NCBI RefSeq assembly: GCF_021032705.1
Contig: NZ_JAHVXI010000002.1
Coordinates: forward strand, 558,001 to 622,000
Reading direction: 5' to 3'
DNA from: Psychroserpens luteolus
Lineage (GTDB): Bacteria > Bacteroidota > Bacteroidia > Flavobacteriales > Flavobacteriaceae
Length of the DNA: 64,000 bases
Below the pieces are notes generated by a model that saw only the letters and a list, made by a program, of their open reading frames with translations, searched no databases and was not told the origin of the DNA. This document shows positions 1 through 7,730 of this stretch, piece after piece; positions within the stretch are counted from its first letter, which is position 1; each line of letters starts with the position of its first letter. A program made the position numbers and the translations under genes.

Positions 1-8
1 AAATTGTG

Positions 9-614
9 TTATAAGTTACCTCCATAAGATACAACAGTAGAACACATAACTTCTACGGTTTCACCATTTTGGGTAGCAGGTTTCATAAGAGGTAGTTGTT
101 TTATCACTCTAATAACTTCAGCTTGAATGACCACATTAGCTTTTCTCACTTTAAGTTTTGACGTTTTTCCGTCTCTACCAATTTTAAAAAACACCTCAAC
201 GTCTTGTGGTTCTGTAATTCCTAGATTTTTTGAAATATCAGAATTAAATTGAGTACCAACAAATATGCTAATACTTTCAATAAAACACGCTTTTAATTCT
301 TGTTTAGAAAGACCTTCACAACCAGGATAAATAGGGCCATTTTCTACATCATCAAATTGAATGACATCTGTTATATCGCTTTTGTAATTAACAAAACTAT
401 CATCGGCGAAAAGACTAGCAAGACTCAATATTGCTTGTTTTTCTTCTTCAGTTACATTGCCTTGAATCATAATTTGTTCATGAACGGCATTAATTCTATG
501 TATCAGTTCACTGTCAGAAGATTTGGTGTTATCCTTACAAGACAATAAGATGAGTGCTATTAAAAATAGTAAATATCTAATATCTACTACCTTAAACTTT
601 GGTAAATACGTCAT
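9..614 (-). CDS. TonB C-terminal-domain-like lipoprotein
   Basis: A 201-residue protein. The N-terminus has a hydrophobic stretch (about residues 14-25) ending in the lipobox LLSC with Cys26, so it is probably a lipoprotein. The C-terminal half (about 120-200) resembles the TonB_C domain of small Bacteroidota 'energy transducer TonB' proteins. The features seen are a strand with VFFKIGRDGKTSKLKV, an 'AEVIRVIKQLPLMKPATQNGE' type helix-loop and a final beta strand. The preceding PIYPGCEG motif is also usual in such proteins. It lies 15 bp downstream of an ExbB/TolQ-like gene and looks cotranscribed with it and the upstream serine hydrolase. Classical TonB is anchored by an uncleaved helix, so a lipidated form cannot act as a normal TonB. 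The domain call is by pattern memory; the role is inference. Confidence 0.7.
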   Translation of the reverse strand: MTYLPKFKVVDIRYLLFLIALILLSCKDNTKSSDSELIHRINAVHEQIMIQGNVTEEEKQAILSLASLFADDSFVNYKSDITDVIQFDDVENGPIYPGCEGLSKQELKACFIESISIFVGTQFNSDISKNLGITEPQDVEVFFKIGRDGKTSKLKVRKANVVIQAEVIRVIKQLPLMKPATQNGETVEVMCSTVVSYGGNL

Positions 615-629
615 ACTGCTTTTTAATAA

Positions 630-1052
630 CTATTCTGAAATATCTTCCGATTTCAATTTTAATCTTAAAGCTATAATCCCGATTCTAGTAATGATAAACG
701 TGAGCAGTCCAAATGTCGCAGTTAATAATGATATTTTAAGTCCGGCAGCAAACATAGATGGTTCAGCATTTCCCATTGCCTCTAAAGTATCAAACGCAGA
801 GATCAACCCAATAATTGATGCAAAAAAGCCCATTACTAAGCCTAACAACCCAAAGTCAATAGCTAGTTTTAATGATTTATGAGCTGCAGATAATGATGTG
901 TTCGCTTTTAAAAACCCTCTTATTACAAAAGCTAATGAGGCTAGTAAACATATTAGAATGAGTGTCATAAACAATGGTCCACCATCTACATAAATATTTG
1001 CACCTATTGGCATAAAACAAAAGTTTTTAATTGTGAGTGTTAGTGTATTCAT
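630..1052 (-). CDS. MotA/TolQ/ExbB-family proton channel-like membrane protein
   Basis: A 140-residue membrane protein with three predicted hydrophobic helices at about residues 28-46, 66-88 and 104-128. The segment GLLGLVMGFFASIIGLISAF followed by an AAGLKISLLTATFG-like helix matches the small ExbB/TolQ-like proteins of Flavobacteriaceae, which are shorter than E. coli ExbB (about 240 residues). In that family the protein forms an ion-conducting inner-membrane channel that powers a TonB/TolR-type partner. The next gene downstream (15 bp away) encodes a TonB_C-like lipoprotein. The gene upstream (15 bp away) encodes a serine hydrolase, so the three form one minus-strand operon. No ExbD/TolR gene is present nearby. 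Confidence 0.72.
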   Translation of the reverse strand: MNTLTLTIKNFCFMPIGANIYVDGGPLFMTLILICLLASLAFVIRGFLKANTSLSAAHKSLKLAIDFGLLGLVMGFFASIIGLISAFDTLEAMGNAEPSMFAAGLKISLLTATFGLLTFIITRIGIIALRLKLKSEDISE

Positions 1053-1067
1053 AATGTATAAATTTAG

Positions 1068-2399
1068 TTATAGTTTTTTAAACAATAATGGTTTGTTATC
1101 GCCTCTTGTAAACCTTACGAGTCCAGTATCTGGATAAAAGTCAAGTACAACTCCTAAAGAATCAAAGGTGAATTGATGTTGTTTGGTAGGTGTTAATTCT
1201 TTTAGATTGCTTTGTTCTGGTGCTCCAAGTAATATATTGCCTTTGGCTTTAAAAATAAGTTTGTATGGTACATCATCACATGCATATTCACCTACATATA
1301 ATTTCACCTGTTCTTCAGTAAGGTCAATATGCGTAAAGTTTGGAAGTGTAATTGGTTGTCCATGACTAGACGCAAAAGCTGCGAGCATGATTCGCATTTT
1401 ACTAAAATCCAGACCATTACTCACCAGTGCAATAGTAGTTTTTGTTAGAGGCACATGCACTAACATAGATTGAAATCCGTCAATACCACCTTCACTTGCA
1501 TAGAGATCGACTCCATTCATATTAGCATAAAAAAGTCCATGACACACCTCCTTATTGTTACTTTTTTTCATGGCTTCCAAACTTGATTTAGATATGAGAT
1601 CACCATTAAAAAGCGCATCCATAAATTTTGTCAAATCACCAGATATAGACACTATAGCTCCTGCACCTCCAGGGTTAGACATATTGGTCTCTGGCTGAAT
1701 CGTCCACTCTTTATTCTCAATTTCGTATGAATTACTTTCATTGGCTTTAATATTTATTTCACCTCCATAATAGGTATGTTCCAAACCTATCTTCTTGACA
1801 ATTCTTCTATCCAGACATTGCGAATACATATCTTTATCTAAATCTTCAATGATATAACCTAGTAACAGATAATTGGTATTACTATATTCTGTCTTTTCTC
1901 CTGGCTCAAAATCTAAAGTGTATTTTTTAATTCTCGATAACATTTGTCCTTTAGTAGAGGGGTTCAACATCCATTCACCAAAATCAGGATCATTAGTAAT
2001 ATTATACAATCCACTACTATGATTTAACAGATTTGAGATTTTGATCTTTTCTGAACCAAGTACTTTTGGATAAAACATTGAGAGTGGTGTTTCTAAAGTG
2101 ATTTTTCCCTCATCTATGAGTTGAAAAACCATCACAGCCGTAAAAGCCTTAGTAATTGAGCCTATTCTAAATTTTGTGTTTGCACTATTTTTTATTTTGG
2201 TTGCTACTTCAGAAAAACCAACAGCCTTATTATAAATTTCTTGATTGTTTTTTGAGATAGTCATTGTTGCCATAAGTTTATTATTCTCCTCAAGAATATT
2301 AAAAAACTCATCTAATTGACTAAAATTTGATTCTTGCGCAAAGCAACCACTAGAGAGTAGTAAAATGATTAGTGCTAGCTTTTTAATTATTAACATCAT
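1068..2399 (-). CDS. Secreted serine hydrolase, class C beta-lactamase fold (hydrolase 1)
   Basis: A 443-residue exported protein. The N-terminus is a signal sequence with either a lipobox (SSGC) or a signal peptidase I site near CFAQ. The penicillin-binding/class C beta-lactamase hallmarks are present: the nucleophile motif SITK in FRIGSITKAF, the second motif YSN in TEYSNTNY, and a third-motif equivalent in EGGIDGFQS. The C-terminal 80 residues form an extra small domain as in many 'beta-lactamase family' esterases and peptidases. Substrate is unknown; most members are not antibiotic beta-lactamases. It is divergent from a LytS/LytTR pair and leads an operon with ExbB- and TonB_C-like genes. 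The GTG/TTG options upstream are weaker than the double ATG at 2394-2399. Confidence 0.85.
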   Translation of the reverse strand: MMLIIKKLALIILLLSSGCFAQESNFSQLDEFFNILEENNKLMATMTISKNNQEIYNKAVGFSEVATKIKNSANTKFRIGSITKAFTAVMVFQLIDEGKITLETPLSMFYPKVLGSEKIKISNLLNHSSGLYNITNDPDFGEWMLNPSTKGQMLSRIKKYTLDFEPGEKTEYSNTNYLLLGYIIEDLDKDMYSQCLDRRIVKKIGLEHTYYGGEINIKANESNSYEIENKEWTIQPETNMSNPGGAGAIVSISGDLTKFMDALFNGDLISKSSLEAMKKSNNKEVCHGLFYANMNGVDLYASEGGIDGFQSMLVHVPLTKTTIALVSNGLDFSKMRIMLAAFASSHGQPITLPNFTHIDLTEEQVKLYVGEYACDDVPYKLIFKAKGNILLGAPEQSNLKELTPTKQHQFTFDSLGVVLDFYPDTGLVRFTRGDNKPLLFKKL

Positions 2400-2421
2400 C
2401 TATTGTTTTTTGATTACTTAC

Positions 2422-2469
2422 CAAAACTAAGCACAAGATTCTATCGTGGTTATATTTTGCGACCAACAA
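2422..2469 (-). promoter_or_regulatory. Promoter and shared TTGTTGGTC motif upstream of hydrolase 1
   Basis: On the minus strand a TAGTTTTG box (2422-2429) fits the Bacteroidota -7 consensus TAnnTTTG, 22 nt before the hydrolase start. Exactly 31 nt further upstream is TTGTTGGTC (2461-2469). The same 9-mer sits 31 nt upstream of a TAnnTTTG box in front of the hydrolase at 19606-21024. No good TTG at the usual -33 spacing is visible, so activation by a bound regulator is plausible. A near-palindrome GACGTTAATGTC lies further out at 2490-2501. Confidence 0.5.
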
Positions 2470-2585
2470 CCATTTTAAAACCCGATATGACGTTAATGTC
2501 AAAACCCTTGCTAAATTGGTCGTTCATCTCTAATTATTGCTTATGCCTATAAAATTGTAGTATTATTGTATTGAGAATATTACAT

Positions 2586-3647
2586 ATGTTTACAAAACGG
2601 TTCATTCTAAAAAAAATCAGACAAGTTCTTTTACATCTTCTCTTTTGGATTGGTGTTCTATTTTTCTACACTTATTTTTTTGGAGTTAACAATTCCACGT
2701 TTGATGACACATTACAGTTTTCTCTTTTTCTAATGCCAATAACAATAGCAACAACTTATGTTGCTACCTATAAATTAATTCCAGAATATCTCATTACAAA
2801 ACAATATTGGCGTTTTACACTATACAGTATATATACAATTATCATTTCTGTTTATTTATTAATGGTGTCCATTTTTTTTAGTTTGATCTACCTATCTAAT
2901 TTTGAATATGACAACATGAATCCTGCAACTAAAAACATCATCTTCATTTGTACAGCAGTATATTTGGTTGTTATTGTTGTTAGTGCATTTAAGCTATTAA
3001 AACTTAATTTAGATCAAGCGTCTAGAACAAAGCAGCTAGAAACTAAAATATTGGACACCCAACTTAAATTAAAAGAGCAAGAACTTAACTATTTGAAGAT
3101 GCAAATTCATCCGCATTTTCTATTTAACACGTTAAACACCATGTACGGATTTGCATTAAAAAAAGCAGATCAAACACCAGATATGATATTAAAGTTATCT
3201 AACCTATTAGATTATCTTTTGTACCAAGCCGAGAAACCTTTTGTTTTACTTACTGAAGAAATCGCACACATAAAAGACTATATAGAATTGGAAAAAATGC
3301 GATTTAATAATACGTTAAATGTAGATATAAAAGTATCGTCAACTTCCGAAGCTATAACAATCGCTCCAATGCTATTAATACCTTTTATTGAAAACAGTTT
3401 CAAACACGGAAGCATTGTAAATGGTGTTTTAAATATTGATATTCAATTAACGGCAAGTTTGGAGCATATCCATTTCAGCATAAAAAATTCAAATTCTGAA
3501 AATAGCACGTCAAAACCAGGCATTGGATTAGAAAACATAAAAAAGCGGTTAGAGTTGCTATACCCTAAAAAACATAAGCTTTCTATACAGAATGAACCAC
3601 ATACTTTTGATGTCGAATTACAATTAAAAACCCCAAGCAATGTCTAA
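2586..3647 (+). CDS. LytS/YehU-type sensor histidine kinase (TCS1)
   Basis: About 353 residues. Four hydrophobic helices fill the N-terminal third, followed by a coiled coil (about residues 140-170). The His_kinase (PF06580) block follows, with PHFLFNTLN; the conserved His is residue 177 from the ATG at 2586. A C-terminal HATPase has the N-box IPFIENSFKHG and the G-box PGIGLENIKKRL. It senses an unknown signal at or in the inner membrane and phosphorylates the response regulator that overlaps its end by 8 bp. A TTG start five codons earlier (2571) is possible but the ATG is preferred. It is divergent from hydrolase 1. Confidence 0.9.
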   Translation: MFTKRFILKKIRQVLLHLLFWIGVLFFYTYFFGVNNSTFDDTLQFSLFLMPITIATTYVATYKLIPEYLITKQYWRFTLYSIYTIIISVYLLMVSIFFSLIYLSNFEYDNMNPATKNIIFICTAVYLVVIVVSAFKLLKLNLDQASRTKQLETKILDTQLKLKEQELNYLKMQIHPHFLFNTLNTMYGFALKKADQTPDMILKLSNLLDYLLYQAEKPFVLLTEEIAHIKDYIELEKMRFNNTLNVDIKVSSTSEAITIAPMLLIPFIENSFKHGSIVNGVLNIDIQLTASLEHIHFSIKNSNSENSTSKPGIGLENIKKRLELLYPKKHKLSIQNEPHTFDVELQLKTPSNV

Positions 3648-4356
3648 AACATATCCCATTAATTGTTTAATTGTAGATGATGAAGCCATTGCTAGAGAGA
3701 TTATTGAGACACATCTTTCTAACATTGAAAACATACATGTACTAGCCAGTTGTAGTAGTGCCATTGAGGCTTTTAATTATATAAGCAATCACACTATTGA
3801 TCTTGTTTTTTTAGACATTAATATGCCTGAAATTTCTGGTATATCATTCGCAAAATCAATTAATACTGATATAAAAGTCATTTTCACGACAGCCTATAGA
3901 GATTATGCCGTAGAAGGGTTTGAGCTTAAAGCTGTTGATTACTTATTAAAACCTATTTCATTTGGGCGCCTACAAAAAGCAATTCATAATTATTTTGAAA
4001 TCTATGGAAAGACGGAAGAAAAAACCGCTCCAACAGTTGAAGAATCTAACTTTATGTTTGTACGTTCTGAACGCAAAATGATAAAAATAAATTATGAGGA
4101 CATTGTGTTTATTGAAAGTTATAGTGACTACCTAAAAATTCATTTAGATGATAAAATCATAGTCACTAGAGAAACTATAAGTTCTATTGAAGCTAAGCTA
4201 CCAAAACTACAATTTTTAAGAATACACAGATCGTACATTATTTCTATAAATTCGATACAATCGTTTACAAACGAACACATTACAATTAGCAATCAATCTC
4301 TCCCCATTAGCAGAAGTTATAAGAAAGATGTCTTAGCGCATTTAGAAAAATTTTAG
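3640..4356 (+). CDS. LytTR-family response regulator (TCS1)
   Basis: A 238-residue response regulator. The receiver domain (about 7-120) has the acidic pair Asp13/Asp14, the phosphoacceptor Asp59 in VFLDINMPE, the TTAY segment and Lys104 in LLKP. A LytTR DNA-binding domain follows (about 140-238) with the typical VFIESYSDYLKI strand and FLRIHRSYIISI. It starts inside the kinase gene (8-bp overlap), indicating translational coupling. LytTR proteins bind short direct repeats near promoters; the likely local target is the divergent hydrolase operon. Confidence 0.93.
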   Translation: MSKTYPINCLIVDDEAIAREIIETHLSNIENIHVLASCSSAIEAFNYISNHTIDLVFLDINMPEISGISFAKSINTDIKVIFTTAYRDYAVEGFELKAVDYLLKPISFGRLQKAIHNYFEIYGKTEEKTAPTVEESNFMFVRSERKMIKINYEDIVFIESYSDYLKIHLDDKIIVTRETISSIEAKLPKLQFLRIHRSYIISINSIQSFTNEHITISNQSLPISRSYKKDVLAHLEKF

Positions 4357-4423
4357 AAGTTATTCAATAAAAACGTATATTAGACGTTGCCTTATAAATC
4401 ACTTTTTGTTAAAAGTCCGCTAA

Positions 4424-5014
4424 ATGAAAGAATACCTACACAAGACTATTCCTAATTTGAAGCCATTTGATTATGCACGTCATCACGATGATTTGTTTAT
4501 CAATCAGCAGTGGGTTCTAGTTAACGGTATTTCCAAAAAGAAATCAATATATACGTTTAGAAAAGACAATATTCTTGAGATCTCAAGAAAACAGTCTATT
4601 ATAGAAACCTCGTGGACTATTGATATTCAGAACGTGTTTTCTATTGAAACCGAAGATGGATTAATTACAGTTAAAGCCTATTTTAAAGACGATGATGTCT
4701 TAGTCCTTAATCACCAAAACAAGAAAGAATTTGCTTTGTTTATTAATACCGCTAATTATGATGAGGATGTAAATTCAATTGAAGACGTACAAGCTTTTTT
4801 AAAAGAAAAATATAAGCAAAAAGTGGCCAATTTAATTTACGGTCATGAGTTTTATTATATTGAAAAATCTGAAGAGTTTGGTCCCTTTACGGTTGAAGAG
4901 CTTGAAGAAAAGGCAAAAAAGGAAGAAATAAGTATGTATTGCTTTGTGAGAGATATTAACGAAAATGATTATAGTAAGCGCTTACGAATTTACGATCTCA
5001 TAAAAGAGCTTTAA
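4424..5014 (+). CDS. Hypothetical protein with C-terminal GYF_2-like domain
   Basis: A 196-residue soluble protein without signal peptide. The last 55 residues (FYYIEKSEEFGPFTVEELEE and on) resemble the GYF_2/DUF4339 domain, in which a 'GPFT.EEL' motif begins a small fold thought to bind proline-rich or other peptides. The N-terminal 130 residues are not recognised; they are beta-rich with several charged strands. It follows TCS1 by 67 bp on the same strand, so readthrough is possible, but nothing in the sequence links it to signalling. Confidence 0.6.
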   Translation: MKEYLHKTIPNLKPFDYARHHDDLFINQQWVLVNGISKKKSIYTFRKDNILEISRKQSIIETSWTIDIQNVFSIETEDGLITVKAYFKDDDVLVLNHQNKKEFALFINTANYDEDVNSIEDVQAFLKEKYKQKVANLIYGHEFYYIEKSEEFGPFTVEELEEKAKKEEISMYCFVRDINENDYSKRLRIYDLIKEL

Positions 5015-5020
5015 GATTCT

Positions 5021-5428
5021 TTATTTTTTCTTCAAATGACTTTCAATATCACTTAAATGTAAGCTCAGTGCTCGTGTAGATATTTGAATTTCTTTAACCA
5101 GCAGCGCCAAAGATAAAATCAATAGAATCAAAGCAATACCAAACACGTAAATGGCAAGCATGTGATAATCTATATAAATCAAGAACATTGTCAATACACA
5201 AAGTAGTAAACTTGTAATTCCTAATATTTGCATCCATCTGGTTAGGCTTAGTCTTAATTTTAAGTTCTTAATTTGTTCAATTAGCGACTCATCCATTTTC
5301 TCCAAATATTTGTCGTGTAAGTTTCTAATCACTGCAGCATAAGCCAAAAATCGGTTAGTATAAGCCAGCATAATCAATGAAATTGCCGAAAACAGTAATG
5401 CTGGTGTGGTGAGTGTTAATTCTTCCAT
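5021..5428 (-). CDS. DUF2721-like membrane protein
   Basis: A 135-residue membrane protein. The N-terminal segment TTPALLFSAISLIMLAYTNRFLAYAAVIR matches the start of DUF2721 proteins, where the 'NRFL..A..IR.L' element follows the first helix. Two more helices are at about residues 62-84 and 88-112, and a short charged tail follows. Function in the family is unknown. It lies 14 bp downstream of the TfoX-like gene on the same strand, so the two are probably cotranscribed, and its stop is only 6 bp from the convergent GYF_2-like gene. Confidence 0.72.
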   Translation of the reverse strand: MEELTLTTPALLFSAISLIMLAYTNRFLAYAAVIRNLHDKYLEKMDESLIEQIKNLKLRLSLTRWMQILGITSLLLCVLTMFLIYIDYHMLAIYVFGIALILLILSLALLVKEIQISTRALSLHLSDIESHLKKK

Positions 5429-5442
5429 ATGGGTTGTATAGA

Positions 5443-5766
5443 TTATTTAGGAGGCAAAGTCATGACGTAATTGTAACTTTCATTGAAATAGTCTACTAGC
5501 AGCTGTATTTCAGTGTATAAAGCCTCAGGAACTTTTACATAATCACGCATCACAGCACCATACGATCTGTATTCTGTAGCATTATATTTCTCTTTAAAGG
5601 CTTCCTGAGATGCTTTGGATAAACGAATACCTATTTCAGCATCTTTATTTAACAAAGTAAACATGTAGCCATTAGCAGAGGTGTAAATCATCTTCTTACC
5701 TTTTCGTTCAAAATCTGGACATTGCTCGACAATGCTATCATAAAATTTCAGTTGTTCTTCCCACAT
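5443..5766 (-). CDS. Small TfoX N-terminal-domain-like protein
   Basis: A 107-residue cytoplasmic protein. The arrangement 'GKKMIYTSANGYMFTLL', then 'EIGIRLSKASQEAFKEKY' and a late 'MRDYVKVPEALYTEI' helix resembles the TfoX_N domain: a short conserved core with a 'Y..VP..L' C-terminal helix. In proteobacteria TfoX/Sxy promotes competence, but stand-alone TfoX_N proteins in Bacteroidota have no established role. No DNA-binding or catalytic residues are obvious. Confidence 0.55.
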   Translation of the reverse strand: MWEEQLKFYDSIVEQCPDFERKGKKMIYTSANGYMFTLLNKDAEIGIRLSKASQEAFKEKYNATEYRSYGAVMRDYVKVPEALYTEIQLLVDYFNESYNYVMTLPPK

Positions 5767-5943
5767 GATTGCTTGTTTTGAATCTTAAATATAATAAAAC
5801 CAAATATATAAGTTGGTCTTTTAGTTCCAACTATCATTCATTTCATTCCAACCATACATAAGCGCTTGTAAATGAGCGAAACCATAGTTATTTTTAAAGT
5901 TCTTATATTAAGGGTAGAACTAATTTTAACTAAAACAACAAAG

Positions 5944-7671
5944 ATGAAAACCATATTTCTTTTTCTGCTTTGCCTCGCCTTATATTTTACATCCTGCAAA
6001 ACCGATAAAGCATCTAACGAAGAGGTTACCATTAAAACACCTCCGCTATCAAAATATACCTGTGCACCAAGAATTACAGATGCAGATTGGTATAAAATAG
6101 ACAATAAAGCCCCTTTGTTTGAAGGTCTTGGAACTCTTAATTATCCAATCACCACAACTAACGATTTGGCTCAAAAATATTTCAACCAAGGATTAACATT
6201 GGCTTATGCTTTTAATCATGCTGAAGCTGCTCGCTCATTTTTTTATGCGACCAAATTAGATCCAAACTGCGCTATGGCTTTTTGGGGTTATGCTTACGTA
6301 TTAGGACCAAATTACAATGCTGGTATGGAAGACAACCATTATGAGCGCGCTTATAATGCCATTCAAAAAGCAAAACAACTATCGCTTAACACTACTGAAA
6401 AAGAAAAGGCTATAATCGATGCTATGGCTGAGCGTTATTCGGCAACACCTCCAGAAGATCGCTCACAATTAGACCTTAATTACTCAAATGCTCTGAAAAC
6501 AGCTCATGAGGCGTATCCAGATGATTTAGAAATAGCAACGATGTATGCCGAATCTGTTATGAACCTGCATCCATGGGATTTAAATGAAAAAGACGGTACC
6601 GAAAAACCGTGGACACCAGAAATTGTAGCCCTTTTAGAAAACATTATAAAGGCTTATCCTACGCATCCTGGAGCTAATCATTTTTATATACATTCTGTTG
6701 AAGCCTCCAGTACGCCAGAACGTGCTTATGCTTCTGCAAAGGTCTTTGATGATGGTACCATTCCTGGCGCTGGACATCTTGTACATATGCCTTCACATGT
6801 CTACATACGTACAGGTGATTATCATAAAGGAACGGTTTCAAATATTAATGCTGTAAAAGCCGATAGTACTTATGTAACGCTGTGTCATGCGCAAGGCGCT
6901 TATCCACTCGCGTATTATCCGCATAACTACCATTTTATGGCAGCTACTGCAGCTTTAGAAGGCAATAAACATTGGGCAATGGTTGGCGCAAATAAAGTAT
7001 CAAAGCATGTACACCCAGATATAATGGCCGAACCAGGTTGGGGAACACTACAACACTATTATGTAATTCCCTACTATTCTATGGTAAAATTTGGGATGTG
7101 GGATGAGATTCTAGCTAAAAAAGAATTGAGTTCATTAAAATATCCACTAGCTATGCAACATTATGCCAATGGTATGGCTTACGTTGCTAAGAATGAATTG
7201 GAAAAAGCAAAGATCGAGTTAGAGGCATTAAAAGTGTATGCCAATGACGAAGGCATGAATGAAATTACCATATGGGACATCAATACGGTTGGTACCTTAA
7301 TTGGTTTGGCAGATATGGTCTTAGAGGCTGAATTACTGGCTGCTCAGGACGATTATGAAGCGAGTATTGCCCTACTCAAAGATGCGGTAGTTATAGAGGA
7401 TGCCTTAAACTACAACGAACCACCAGACTGGTTTTTCTCTATTCGTCATCATCTTGGTGATATTTTAATAAAAGACGGAAAATACCAAGAAGCTATTGCT
7501 GTTTACAACAATGATTTAGAGCGTTTACCTAAAAATGGTTGGGCACATCACGGACTTAAACTCGCCTATGAAAAATTAGGTGACACCGAAAATGCATCTA
7601 AAATGGAAACTGCTTTAAAAAGTAGTTGGGCAACTGCAGATATTGAATTAGTTGGATCTAAGGTGAAATAA
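5944..7671 (+). CDS. TPR-repeat lipoprotein
   Basis: A 575-residue protein. I chose ATG 5944 because it opens a clean lipoprotein signal (MKTIFLFLLCLALYFTSC, lipidated Cys18); an in-frame ATG 24 codons earlier would put an odd extension before it. The first third includes 'FNQGLTLAYAFNHAEAARSFFYATKLDPNCAMAFWGYAYV', a degenerate TPR pair also found in secreted TPR proteins of unknown role. Two better TPRs occur near the C-terminus. Conserved His-rich stretches (HPGANHFYIHSVEAS, HMPSHVYIRTGDYH) hint at metal binding or catalysis, but none is established. A strong hairpin terminator follows. Confidence 0.78.
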   Translation: MKTIFLFLLCLALYFTSCKTDKASNEEVTIKTPPLSKYTCAPRITDADWYKIDNKAPLFEGLGTLNYPITTTNDLAQKYFNQGLTLAYAFNHAEAARSFFYATKLDPNCAMAFWGYAYVLGPNYNAGMEDNHYERAYNAIQKAKQLSLNTTEKEKAIIDAMAERYSATPPEDRSQLDLNYSNALKTAHEAYPDDLEIATMYAESVMNLHPWDLNEKDGTEKPWTPEIVALLENIIKAYPTHPGANHFYIHSVEASSTPERAYASAKVFDDGTIPGAGHLVHMPSHVYIRTGDYHKGTVSNINAVKADSTYVTLCHAQGAYPLAYYPHNYHFMAATAALEGNKHWAMVGANKVSKHVHPDIMAEPGWGTLQHYYVIPYYSMVKFGMWDEILAKKELSSLKYPLAMQHYANGMAYVAKNELEKAKIELEALKVYANDEGMNEITIWDINTVGTLIGLADMVLEAELLAAQDDYEASIALLKDAVVIEDALNYNEPPDWFFSIRHHLGDILIKDGKYQEAIAVYNNDLERLPKNGWAHHGLKLAYEKLGDTENASKMETALKSSWATADIELVGSKVK

Positions 7672-7690
7672 AAAAGATAATATCTTAAAT

Positions 7691-7722
7691 ACAAAGAGCG
7701 AACCATTGGATTCGCTCTTTGT
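7691..7722. terminator. Bidirectional hairpin terminator
   Basis: A 12-bp perfect stem (ACAAAGAGCGAA, 7691-7702, with its complement at 7711-7722) and an 8-nt loop, between the convergent TPR lipoprotein and hydrolase 2. T-rich sequence follows on the plus strand. Its core (GCGAACC-ATTGG-TTCGC) is similar to the lpd terminator at 10077-10107. Confidence 0.8.
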
Positions 7723-7730
7723 ATTTTATT

